A stretch of 64,000 nucleotides of DNA from positions 62,001 to 126,000 of the forward strand of contig CASIAW010000004.1 of NCBI GenBank assembly GCA_949372875.1, in the 5' to 3' direction. The position numbers and the translations under genes are program-made. Positions within the stretch are counted from its first letter, which is position 1, and each line of letters begins with the position of its first letter. The notes beneath the pieces are model-generated. The model saw only the letters and a program-made list of their open reading frames with translations. It made no database searches and was not told the origin of the DNA. This document shows positions 42,795 through 53,000 of the stretch, in pieces. The DNA is from Candidatus Poseidoniaceae archaeon (lineage in GTDB: Archaea; Thermoplasmatota; Poseidoniia; Poseidoniales; Poseidoniaceae).

Positions 42795-44012
42795 ATGCTC
42801 ATGTCAGATGAAGGCAATTTCCGAACCTCCAAGTGGTTTGCCAAACTCGCTGTCCTCGTGCTTCTGTGCGCATGCAGCACCTCGTTTATTCAACCAGTCA
42901 ATGCGGTTGAATCACCCTATGGAGAAGTCGAGATATGCGAATATGTGGATGACCTTGAGTTCAACGGGACACTTGCCAATGAATCAGTCCACTGGCAAAC
43001 GGACCTTGGACCTCGCATCCCTGGCTCGAATGCATCCGAAATATTCCGCACTTCCGTTGATGAAAATCTCACGGAGTGGAACGTTTCTATGCACGAATAC
43101 ACGGTAGATAACTTGACCTTTACCAATATTGAAGCGGTATTGGAACCCGTGGTTGTTGCAGAAGACACCCCTCGTATCGTCTTAGTGGCGCATTACGATA
43201 CACGTAATGTCGCAGAACGGGACAGCGATGAAAACAGAACCAATGAGCCGATTATCGGAGCAAATGATGGTGCAAGCGGTACAGCAGCGCTGTTGGAACT
43301 GGCCCGGATTATACCAACAATGAATCTCGAATACGAAGTGGAACTACTTTTCACCGATGCTGAAGACCAAAATTACACACCTCACCGATTTTTCGGTGCA
43401 GAAGCATGGGCCAGTGAACAAAGTCAGCATGACATCAATCGTACTGCAGCCTATATCGTATTGGATATGATCGGCGATGCTGACTTACAATTGACGCACA
43501 TATGGCCAGGAAACGGTGCATTGTGGACAACCATCTCCCCTCTTGCTGAAGCACTTGGGATGGTCGAAAACAAAACCGATTGCTACGGTGAGATGGGCGT
43601 GAAAATCTTCGATAAAGAGACCTCCATCGGCGTCTATGATGACCACGTCGCTGCATTGAACATTGGCATACGAGCCATTGATCTAATCGACATACGCTTT
43701 GGCCCCGGAGCTCAAGCATTCGGCGGTTACTGGCACACGCATGAAGACACGCCCGACAAAGTGAGTGCTGAATCACTGGAAACCGTCGGCCGTTTGACCG
43801 AACTGGGGTTAAGAAGCGGTGCATGGTTAGAGAGAAACGCTACTCAAGAAGAAGTCCAAGAACCAGAATCTACGCAAGAGGAAGAGTTCGCAGAAGATGA
43901 AACACTTGAGACCAAAAGCCATCCATTTTTGACCGTAATGGCAGCATGTTCCATCGGAATATTACTCCTTACTGTCTCTTTCCTTCAAAGGAATATTCGG
44001 AAGAAATCCTGA
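42795..44012 (+). CDS. M28-family peptidase / glutaminyl-cyclase-like secreted protein
   Basis: IVLVAHYDTRN, IGANDGASGTAALLELARI, LLFTDAEDQ, VLDMIGDADL, DDHVAALNIGIRAIDLIDI, YWHTHEDTPDKVSAESLETVG. Signal and C-terminal TM present. Confidence 0.85.
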   Translation: MLMSDEGNFRTSKWFAKLAVLVLLCACSTSFIQPVNAVESPYGEVEICEYVDDLEFNGTLANESVHWQTDLGPRIPGSNASEIFRTSVDENLTEWNVSMHEYTVDNLTFTNIEAVLEPVVVAEDTPRIVLVAHYDTRNVAERDSDENRTNEPIIGANDGASGTAALLELARIIPTMNLEYEVELLFTDAEDQNYTPHRFFGAEAWASEQSQHDINRTAAYIVLDMIGDADLQLTHIWPGNGALWTTISPLAEALGMVENKTDCYGEMGVKIFDKETSIGVYDDHVAALNIGIRAIDLIDIRFGPGAQAFGGYWHTHEDTPDKVSAESLETVGRLTELGLRSGAWLERNATQEEVQEPESTQEEEFAEDETLETKSHPFLTVMAACSIGILLLTVSFLQRNIRKKS

Positions 44013-44079
44013 GAGGGCTTGCGCGGCAGGACAAGGGAAGGGTATTATCCGCGCATGCTTTGACCTGAGTTAAGCGGAG

Positions 44080-44967
44080 GTGGGTGACATGGCACAAGAA
44101 GAATTGGATGAACGCCTCGTAGCCCTTCGTGCTCGCGTTCAAGCCAAACTTGAACATTCGGAATCTGAAAAGGCAATCCGTCAAAAAGCCGCTGATGATG
44201 AACTGGTAGTCGAAGCTCATGAACTGGACCAAGCGGTGGAAAAGGCAACAGTCCGTTTCCAAGCGAAAATCGATGAACTGGACCAATCGGACAAATCTCG
44301 ACTACTCACTCTTGCTGCCTCTCTCATTTTAGTCGGTAGCATTCTTGGCATGGCATCAGGTGCGCTTATTCTCAATGGAAACCCTGACGATTTACTTGCT
44401 TCGAGTTTGTTTGAAAGAGCGGAGCGAGTTGACATTACGGGACTCACAATCGAAGCGGAAGATGGCAATGGTGTGGCGAATGTCACGATTCAACTGCTCA
44501 ATATCGATACCGATGAAGTGATTGCTCAAATGGCGACGGATGAAAACGGCTATTTTAGATTTGAAAATATTCTAAGTACAGTCATGACGTTACATGTAGA
44601 AGCCGAGGGATACATTACTGTGGAGCGAGATTTCATGCCCGAAGAAGCAGGTATCAAGCCGGTTACAATGACTCCTGGAGAGGGGTTGAGAGTCGAAGAA
44701 GGCGTCACTTCTGACGAAGGATGGGTTCTGGAATTAGCCGTTGGCCTTTCAACTGCTGTCGGTGTATTCACAGTACTCACGGCCTTTGTCGGATTCCAAG
44801 CAGCGGTTGAAGTTCGGCGGGCCAAGTATTACCGAAGAACACAATACCTCGCTGGAATTTCCTTGTTTAGTCGCGGCCTGATTATTTTCGGTCCATTCCT
44901 TATCCTTCTTGGAATGATTCTTCTCGTTATTTCAAAGGATCAATTTAGCGACGTTGGCGGTGATTGA
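44080..44967 (+). CDS. Membrane protein with carboxypeptidase-regulatory-like (CarboxypepD_reg) domain
   Basis: ITGLTIEAEDGNGVANVTIQLLNIDTDEVIAQMATDENGYFRFENILSTVMTLHVEAEGYI flanked by TM segments. Confidence 0.72.
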   Translation: MGDMAQEELDERLVALRARVQAKLEHSESEKAIRQKAADDELVVEAHELDQAVEKATVRFQAKIDELDQSDKSRLLTLAASLILVGSILGMASGALILNGNPDDLLASSLFERAERVDITGLTIEAEDGNGVANVTIQLLNIDTDEVIAQMATDENGYFRFENILSTVMTLHVEAEGYITVERDFMPEEAGIKPVTMTPGEGLRVEEGVTSDEGWVLELAVGLSTAVGVFTVLTAFVGFQAAVEVRRAKYYRRTQYLAGISLFSRGLIIFGPFLILLGMILLVISKDQFSDVGGD

Positions 44968-46326
44968 ATGTACCTCATCACAGTCGAGGGCGGTGATGGC
45001 TCTGGTAAAGGTGAAGCAGCCCGTATACTGCTGGAATTGGCAGCGGAATATCCGTTTCCGGAAGTTCATGCAACACACGAGCCAAGGCGACACAGTGAAC
45101 TAGGTAAGTTGGCACTGACTTCGGTTAAACTCGGTAACAAAACACCGCTTGAAGAAGCAGGCCTATTTGCAGCAGACCGACTTGACCACTCGCATACTTG
45201 GATACGTCCGTTATTGCAAAAAGGACATGTCGTCATCTCCGATAGAAACATTCACTCCTCACTCATCTACCAAGGAATCGTTGGCAACCTTGGTGTCGAC
45301 CATGTCGCACAAATGAATGCTGCTGCAATGATTCCAGACTTGGTATTGTGGATTGATTGTGACCCAGATAAAGCCATGAAACGCATCCAATCGGGAACCT
45401 TGCGAATGAACAGTGAGAAGCAAGAATATTTTGAGACAGCCGAAATTCAAAAAACCATACGTAAAGGATTCATTGACTTGCTTTCGGGTGATGTTAAGGC
45501 GCCAGCACCTTTTGACAAATGCTGTGTTGTTGGGCCTATTTTGAATGAAGGCGGACTTGATGAACTCAAGAAAAAACTTCGTGCTGAACTTCGTGCATTC
45601 TTCAATCGGAAGCCATCCCCACTCAATGTTGTAGCAGATGAAGTCGACCGGTATTTACTTCGAACACTTGTTGCAGATGTTAAGAAACAACAACGCCTCC
45701 CTGGTGCGCCCCAAGAACGAACGGCGATTCATATCGGCTGGTTATCAGGTCGATCACCTGCACAATGGATGGAATTTGCAGAATCAAAGTGGGATTCGGA
45801 AAACGCCGGTTCCAACGATGTCCCGGCAACCCCTCATGCACATTCGTGCTGGTCAGTATTAGGAACGCTCTCGTTAATCGTCGGTTCAAGTGAAGTTCCT
45901 CGACTCCACAAAGCATTCGGACCTCATCGAATGGTCACACAACGCCATACGCAGAGGCTGATTAAGTGGCTTGAGAAGACACGGTGGATTCACAAACAAC
46001 AATCACACGTTCCTTTTGCAGAGGCTCAAGTGTTCAAACTTCGTGACAGTCGATTGGGATACGGGCGCTTAGCTCTCGCCATGTGGCCATTACGAACTCA
46101 AATCGCTTCATGGAGGCGGGCCAACCCGGATGCTGAATGGACGACTGCTTTGCGCTCTCTTCTGAATCCAGTCGATGGCAGACAACCTCGCCCTCGTATT
46201 CGAAAGTCGGTTGAATACATTTGCAAGCGCCTCGAAATGTTGAGCAGTGGGCATGAAATGTGCCCAGTTCCAACAACCGTTGAAGAATTGTTGGCATGGT
46301 GGGAAACTCCACCACCAAAGGACTGA
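44968..46326 (+). CDS. Thymidylate kinase-like protein fused to an unknown ~240-aa C-terminal domain
   Basis: MYLITVEGGDGSGKGEAARILLEL, THEPRRHSELGKLAL, LFAADRLDHSHTWIRPLLQKGHVVISDRNIHSSLIYQG match dTMP kinase. The C-terminal half is unrecognised. Confidence 0.83.
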   Translation: MYLITVEGGDGSGKGEAARILLELAAEYPFPEVHATHEPRRHSELGKLALTSVKLGNKTPLEEAGLFAADRLDHSHTWIRPLLQKGHVVISDRNIHSSLIYQGIVGNLGVDHVAQMNAAAMIPDLVLWIDCDPDKAMKRIQSGTLRMNSEKQEYFETAEIQKTIRKGFIDLLSGDVKAPAPFDKCCVVGPILNEGGLDELKKKLRAELRAFFNRKPSPLNVVADEVDRYLLRTLVADVKKQQRLPGAPQERTAIHIGWLSGRSPAQWMEFAESKWDSENAGSNDVPATPHAHSCWSVLGTLSLIVGSSEVPRLHKAFGPHRMVTQRHTQRLIKWLEKTRWIHKQQSHVPFAEAQVFKLRDSRLGYGRLALAMWPLRTQIASWRRANPDAEWTTALRSLLNPVDGRQPRPRIRKSVEYICKRLEMLSSGHEMCPVPTTVEELLAWWETPPPKD

Positions 46327-47091
46327 TCACTCTTCTTGTCCAACTTCAAGTTCAAAACGAGCGTTTGCTGGCAATCGAACTTCACTGGCGTTTTCAAAGA
46401 ACTGAGGTCGTGCACAGAACGCAGCACCGGTGAGTATTGCAATCCCAAGACCAAAAGGCGTACCTGTGAGTGGTCGAGTAAAGTTGTTTGACTCGTATCC
46501 GGTCAAAAGTTGAGTAAAACCATCAATCAACAAGGGCAGGCAAAGTAGAGCACCTACTCCAATCCAAGCAGCGGTTCTACGATTTTCTCTATAGATTCTT
46601 TCAAGCCATTGATCTGGAAGCAAAGAAAGGCAGGAATCTTTGATTGTCCAGCGATTATGTCCGAATCGAGAAAACATCAAGCCACCAATTGCGAGGCCAA
46701 AGAAGATGCCAACATCACGGGTGCAGACTGGCATCTGGTTCCCGTTCAGTTCCCAACTTCGGTCGTGCTTGTTATGGCAATTGAGATCGCCGAACATGTA
46801 GATGAAGGCACTGTAAGGGTCCAGTTCAGACCAAGCAAAAGGTTCGTGCAGATGCAGTGAGCCATCCTCGTGTTCATGAAGCAAGGAGTCGGGTGTGTTG
46901 CCTTTGGAAAAAGCCCCGTCTTCGGTTGCGTAGTCAAACGCATTGGCCCGGCCACTCAAATCAGGCACTGTATTTGCGGGTAAGAGAAACGGGACAAGAA
47001 AAAAGGAAATGAGAAAAAAAGTGCTTACACCAAAAATCCAATTTCCGGTTTTGCGTTCTCGAAGCCGGTCGGGTAAACCGTTCTTCTCCAT
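46327..47091 (-). CDS. DUF2085-like membrane protein
   Basis: GDLNCHNKHDRSWELNGNQMPVCTRDVGIFFGLAIGGLMFSRFG matches the DUF2085 C-H-RS...PVC-R-GI pattern. Alternate starts at 47175 and 47322. Confidence 0.68.
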   Translation of the reverse strand: MEKNGLPDRLRERKTGNWIFGVSTFFLISFFLVPFLLPANTVPDLSGRANAFDYATEDGAFSKGNTPDSLLHEHEDGSLHLHEPFAWSELDPYSAFIYMFGDLNCHNKHDRSWELNGNQMPVCTRDVGIFFGLAIGGLMFSRFGHNRWTIKDSCLSLLPDQWLERIYRENRRTAAWIGVGALLCLPLLIDGFTQLLTGYESNNFTRPLTGTPFGLGIAILTGAAFCARPQFFENASEVRLPANARFELEVGQEE

Positions 47092-47173
47092 GCATTGTGC
47101 AATGAGGGACAACTGATGAACTTTCGCTCGGCAAAAGGCGAGTATTGATGTGTAAAGCCTGCTTAGAGGTGGC

Positions 47174-47806
47174 ATGAGCCTCAAGGAGGGGGAACCGGTT
47201 GGACTTGGAACAGGTCTGCAGGCAGGGGCTTTTATGGGCCTGTATCTGGGCTTCAGTTTGGCTGTCATCTCCGTTTTAACCGACCCGAGTGAACTGAAAA
47301 GACTCGTCTCTCTCATGTGCATACCTCCAATGGTCGGCTCGATTCTTCTCGGCCCTTTTTTGGCTCGTCGTCGGCGACCTGTTTTTTTGGGAACACAGCC
47401 GCTTGCAGTCGCTCGAGAACTTCTTCATCCATTCAACGAAGGTCAAGGAAACTGGCGGGTGCTTAGCCACATCAAAAGCGACGGTATGTCCATCCGAATC
47501 GACATGCACAATTTGACCAATGTTTCCGGCGTTGTTGAGTCCGCATTGCAACTTGCCGACCATTATTCTGTCAAATTCATCGTTGGCCAAGGCATGACGA
47601 ACAGCCGACAACCAGAGTTACGAAACAAGGTGCTTTCTCATATTGAAGAAAAAGTCAGTATCTCTCGACGCTCAAGGAGCGCTAAATCAATTGAAGTATC
47701 TCCTGAACCGACCGTAAAATACGTCGACCAACAAAAGAAGATCAATCGAGCGATATTGATTCTTCTTCCCATTGTCTCTTTCTTTGCATGGTTAGAAATG
47801 AAATGA
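47174..47806 (+). CDS. Membrane protein of unknown function
   Basis: N-terminal TM pair and C-terminal TM (RAILILLPIVSFFAWLEM). Confidence 0.6.
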   Translation: MSLKEGEPVGLGTGLQAGAFMGLYLGFSLAVISVLTDPSELKRLVSLMCIPPMVGSILLGPFLARRRRPVFLGTQPLAVARELLHPFNEGQGNWRVLSHIKSDGMSIRIDMHNLTNVSGVVESALQLADHYSVKFIVGQGMTNSRQPELRNKVLSHIEEKVSISRRSRSAKSIEVSPEPTVKYVDQQKKINRAILILLPIVSFFAWLEMK

Positions 47807-47876
47807 TTCGTGTTCTGGTTTGATCTCAAAATCACCGAGCCCATCCTTTACATGAGTCGGCGTTCTTGCACTCAAC

Positions 47877-48863
47877 ATGACGGAGATGGATGACTTACTA
47901 CGGCGCCTTGAGAAAGGTGGCATAGAAGTTCCCGCACATGTCAAAAAGGCCATGCTTGAAGTCGATGTGGCCGACTTTACTGACTACGAGGTTGAGCCGT
48001 TTTTTGCCGACCGACCGATTCCATTTCTTGAAACCGATGAAGGTGGCCTCAAGACCATCTCTGCACCGCACATGATTGCAACACTACTGCATCATCTGGA
48101 ATTATCAGAAGGGCAAGAAGTCGTAGTTCTCGGCGCAAAAGGCGGCTATGTCGCTGCGTTGATTGCCATGATTGTTGGTGAGAACGGTCGAGTTCGCTTA
48201 TTGGATCCCTCGCAATTGGCTGTTGAGCACGTCCAATCTCGCCTCACCCATTGGCCAACCGTTGAATCACGAGTGCTCGAAGCGGTTGAAGTCGCACCTG
48301 TGGCGTTTCCAGGAGAATTGAACCGAGTATTAATTACCGGACAAGTCCGTGAATTGCCTGAATGGCTTTCGTCACGAATCGTCGACGGTGGATTTGCCCT
48401 TGCCCCGCTTGGCAACACTGCAGGCCAGCACTTGATGAAAGTCGAACGCCAAGGCGATGAGATGTTCTCAACCGACTTAGGACCGGTCTCGTTTGGCCCC
48501 ATTGATGTCAAAGATACTGAAACTGGCCCAATGAACCCCTACGAACTGGCTGATTTACTCGAATTAACCCTTGAGACCTGTGAAGAACTCGACATGGCTG
48601 ATGAAGATGAGCGGATTGCTTTGCAAGACCTAATTGTTGAACTTCGTCAACTCCCTGCCGACTTACCGCCGCCCGGTGAAGGTGGCATTCCAATGAGCGA
48701 GCATCCAATGTTCCAGTTGATGTGGGAAGCAGCTCCATCCTTCCTTCGCCTTTGGCCAATGGTGCAATTGATGTTGCGTCCAAACCTTGCTCAACCTGGT
48801 GCAGAAGATTGGAATGAAGATGATGACGATGACGGTCAGCATTTTGACGAGTTCAAGCGTTAA
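47877..48863 (+). CDS. Protein-L-isoaspartate O-methyltransferase-like protein with acidic C-terminal extension
   Basis: AMLEVDVADFTDYEVEPFFADRPIPFLETDEGGLKTISAPHMIATLLHHLELSEGQEVVVLGAKGGYVAALIA; acidic tail EDWNEDDDDDGQHFDEF. Confidence 0.82.
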   Translation: MTEMDDLLRRLEKGGIEVPAHVKKAMLEVDVADFTDYEVEPFFADRPIPFLETDEGGLKTISAPHMIATLLHHLELSEGQEVVVLGAKGGYVAALIAMIVGENGRVRLLDPSQLAVEHVQSRLTHWPTVESRVLEAVEVAPVAFPGELNRVLITGQVRELPEWLSSRIVDGGFALAPLGNTAGQHLMKVERQGDEMFSTDLGPVSFGPIDVKDTETGPMNPYELADLLELTLETCEELDMADEDERIALQDLIVELRQLPADLPPPGEGGIPMSEHPMFQLMWEAAPSFLRLWPMVQLMLRPNLAQPGAEDWNEDDDDDGQHFDEFKR

Positions 48864-49083
48864 TGTCGAAGCGTATCTGCTTTTTTAAGACGAAAGCATT
48901 GATGAGCCGTATGCCAAACCTACACGCATGAACCGAACCGCACTTACTGCTGGAAGTTTACTTGTTTGCCTGCTGATGACCCTTTCTGCCCTTGGCGGAA
49001 TGACCGTTGAAAACCACGAACAAGCCCCTTCAGAATTAACCGAAATAAGCGACGAAATAGCCTTTGTTGTCGCCAATGACTAC

Positions 49084-50080
49084 TGGAGCACACCGGTCTC
49101 ACTCGACAGCACAGATAACGTCGGCTATGATTCTTCATTAGCGATTGATTCCAATGATAACCTGCACGTGACCTACCTTGACAACACCAATTACAATCTT
49201 GAGTACATGACCTATGATGGCTCTTCTTGGAGCACACCGGTCACACTTGACAGCACAGATGCCGTCGGCTTCGACTCTTCATTAGCGATTGATTCCAATG
49301 ATAACCTGCACGTGACCTATCTTGACAGCACCAATTGGAATCTTGAGTACATGACTCATGATGGCTCTTCATGGAGCACACCGGTCACACTCGACAGCAC
49401 AGATAACGTCGGCTCTGAGTCCTCATTAGCGATTGATTCCAATGATAACTTGCACGTGACCTATTATGACAACACCAATGGCAATCTTGAGTACATGACC
49501 CATGATGGCTCTTCTTGGAGCACACCGGTCTCACTCGACAGCACAGGTAGCGTCGGCTATGATTCCTCATTAGCGATTGATTCCAATGATAACCTGCATG
49601 TGACCTACCTTGACGGCACCAATGGCAATCTTGAGTACATGGTCTATGATGGCTCTTCTTGGAGCACACCTGTCTCTCTCGACAGCACAGATTACGTCGG
49701 CCAGTTTTCCTCATTAGCGATTGATTCCAATGATAATCTGCACGTGACCTATCTTGACGACACCTATGACAACCTTGAGTATATGACCTATGATGGCTCT
49801 TCTTGGAGCACCCCGGTCACACTCGACAGCACAGATGACGGTCGGCTATGATTCCTCATTAGCGATTGATTCGAATGATAACCTGCATGTGACCTATCTA
49901 TGACAACACCAATGGCAATCTTGAGTACATGACCTATGATGGCTCTTCTTGGAGCACACCGGTCTCACTCGACAGCACAGATGACGTCGGCTGGCAATCC
50001 TCATTAGCGATTGATTCCAATGATAATCTGCACGTGACCTACCTTGACCACACCAATGCCAATCTTGAGTACATGACCCC
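49084..50080 (+). repeat. Seven tandem ~144-bp units (48 aa)
   Basis: tggagcac(a/c)cc unit starts at about 49084, 49228, 49372, 49516, 49660, 49804, 49950. Spacing is 144 bp except 146 bp for unit 6. Confidence 0.95.
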
Positions 50081-50084
50081 CGAT

Positions 50085-53000
50085 TACGACGGCGATAACG
50101 TCGCTGACATCATGGATGCATGCCCGTACAATTACGGAACCAGTACTGAAGACCGCGCTGGCTGTATTGACACCGATGGTGACGGATGGTCGGACTTGGG
50201 CGATGATTTCCACAACAAAGCCACCCAATGGAAGGACTCTGATGGTGACGGCCTTGGCGATAACTATGCTGATTCAAGCTGGAGCCGCGAATCCCACTGG
50301 CCAACCAATGTAGTAGCCAATGCGTACCGACCTGATGCCAATCCGTTTGATTTTGATAACGATGGCTATGAAGACGAAGACATCGATGATGCCGAAGAAG
50401 GCGAAGGCTGGGATGCTTGCCCAACGTTGTATGGAACCAGCAGTGAAGACAGAAGCGGCTGCATCGACTCGGACGGTGACGGATACTCAAACCCAACAAC
50501 CGACTGGGGCGTTGATGATGGAGCAGATGAATTCCCTGGTGCTTCAACCCAGTGGGAAGATTCTGATGACGACGGCTATGGAGATAACTCGAACGGGAAT
50601 TTCCCCGATGCCTGTGTCTCAACCTACGGTACCAGTTACATCGATGTCTATGGATGCATAGACAATGACGGTGATGGATACAGTGAACTGAACGACGTTG
50701 ACGATGATGATGATGAAGAATACTACGATTCAGACGGTGATGGTTACGGTGATGGTAGCGACATGTTTCCTTACGATTCAACCCAATGGGAAGATAATGA
50801 CGATGACGGATACGGCGACAACACCTCAGGAAACAATCCCGACATGTTCCCCGGCAACGGAGATGAATGGCAAGATTCCGATGGCGATGGCTACGGTGAT
50901 AACGAAGCGGATTGGGACCCCTATGACTCCACTCAATGGGAAGATGATGACGATGACGGTTACGGAGACAACACCTCAGGAAACAATCCTGACATGTTCC
51001 CCGGCAACGGAGATGAATGGCAAGATTCCGACGGCGATAGCCATGGTGATAACGAAGCAGATGCATTCCCTTACGATTCAACTCAATACGAAGACGAAGA
51101 TGAAGACGGATACGGTGATAACGCCTCAGGAAATAATCCAGATATGTTCCCGGATAACAGGGATGAATGGGATGATTCTGACGGTGATGGCTACGGCGAT
51201 AACGAAGCAGATGCATTCCCTTACGATTCAACTCAATACGAGGATGATGATAACGATGGCTACGGCGATAACGCCTCAGGAAACAATCCCGATATATTCC
51301 CTGAAGATTCTGGGGAATGGGCTGATACTGACGGCGACGGATACGGAGATAATTACGAAGACTTCTGCCCGTATGTGTTTGGTAACGTCTCCATGAGTTA
51401 CTATCAAGGTTGCCCAGATTCAGATGGCGACTCCTTTGCTGATTTAGAAGATGCTTTTGTCAACGACCCGACGCAAAACTCCGATTACGATGGTGATGGT
51501 TATGGCGATAACTCAACGGGAACAAACCCAGATTCTTGTATGTTTGATTTTGGTTCTTCAACCACGACAATCACCTATAACTCAACGACGTTTGAGGCTG
51601 AGAACATGACCATGTATGGTTGCCCTGACAGTGACAGTGACGGCTATGATGACTTCACCGACCCCTGCCCATACACCTACGGGAACAGCTGGGTAGATTC
51701 CTTTGCTTGTCCTGATGCCGACCAAGACGGAATTAGTGACTCTCAAGATCCGTATCCAAATACACCAACCAACAACATCGAAGACTGGGATAACGATACC
51801 TACCTTGACAACGCTGAAGATTTCAATGATAATACTGATGATTTCCCTTATGATTCAACACAATGGAACGACACCGACATGGACGGTTATGGAGATAATC
51901 CAAACGGTAGTGAACCGGATGCATTCCCGCTTGATTGGTCGCAATGGCAAGATTCTGATGGTGATGGTTTCGGCGATGACTACTACGGAAATAATTCTGA
52001 TTCTTGCGTCTATTCCAGCGGCAATTCCACCCTTGACCGACTCGGCTGTGCTGACTCGGATGGTGATGGAATATCGAACCCTGATGGCGATTGGAGTGTC
52101 TTTGACGGTGCAGATGCTTTCATTTTGGATGCAACACAATGGTCAGATGAAGACGGTGATGGATACGGAGACAATCACGAGGGAATGACGCCAGATTCTT
52201 GCGTAGGTGATGCAGGAAGTTCAACGCTCAGTGCGCACTACAACAACTCAAACGGCCAATGGAGTAACGTAACTGAATACGGATGTCCAGATGAAGACGG
52301 CGACGGCTACGAAGATTACAGTGACCCTTGCCCGTATTCTTACGGAAACAGCTGGATGGACCTCTTGGCTTGCCCTGATGCCGACCAAGACGGTGTGAGT
52401 GACCTCAACGACCCTTACCCGCAATCTTCGACTGCTACAGCCGGTGATTGGGATGGTGATGGAGTCCTTGACCACGCCTTCAACCAATCACTGAATGTCG
52501 ATGCCTTCCCTGATGACGTCACGCAATGGTCAGATTCAGATAATGACGGCTATGGAGATAACGCAACTGGAAACGATGCAGATGCCTTCCCGAATGAACC
52601 AAGTCAATGGCAAGATACGGACGGTGATGGTTATGGCGACGACCCCAACGGATATGACGGTGATAACTGTCGTTTCACCGCTGGAAACAGTACCATGCCG
52701 TTCTTTGGGTGCCTTGACAGCGATGGAGATAATTGGGCTGATGACCATGATGATTTCGAAAACGATGCCACACAATGGCGTGATATGGATGGAGATGGAT
52801 ACGGCGACCAAATGAATGGAAACTCGCCAGACCACTGTCCTAACCAACCAGGAACTTCGACAATGCGTGCTGGACAAGATGGGACCAATGTAACGTTCTT
52901 TGGATGTGAAGACCGTGATAACGACGGTTATGAAGACCAGTCAGACCCTTGTCCGAATCAATACGGCGACAGCTGGGTTGACCGACTTGGTTGTATCGAT

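Noticed and set aside
49385-49714. 109-aa antisense ORF over the 144-bp repeats
   Set aside because: Repeated antisense shadow of the coding repeat; no independent evidence.
49084-50080. Regularly spaced direct repeats as a possible CRISPR array
   Set aside because: Units are 144 bp, contiguous with no unique spacers, and encode an in-frame protein repeat.
50110-51231. 373-aa minus-strand ORF (and ORF 53113..53421) rich in R/H/L
   Set aside because: Low-complexity antisense shadow of the Asp-rich repeat gene; the open frame comes from codon bias in the repeats.
50698-51396. 232-aa plus-strand ORF (and 51703..52188, 53509..54114) rich in M/T/I
   Set aside because: Alternative-frame reading of the TSP3-like repeat region; no domain, composition is an artefact.
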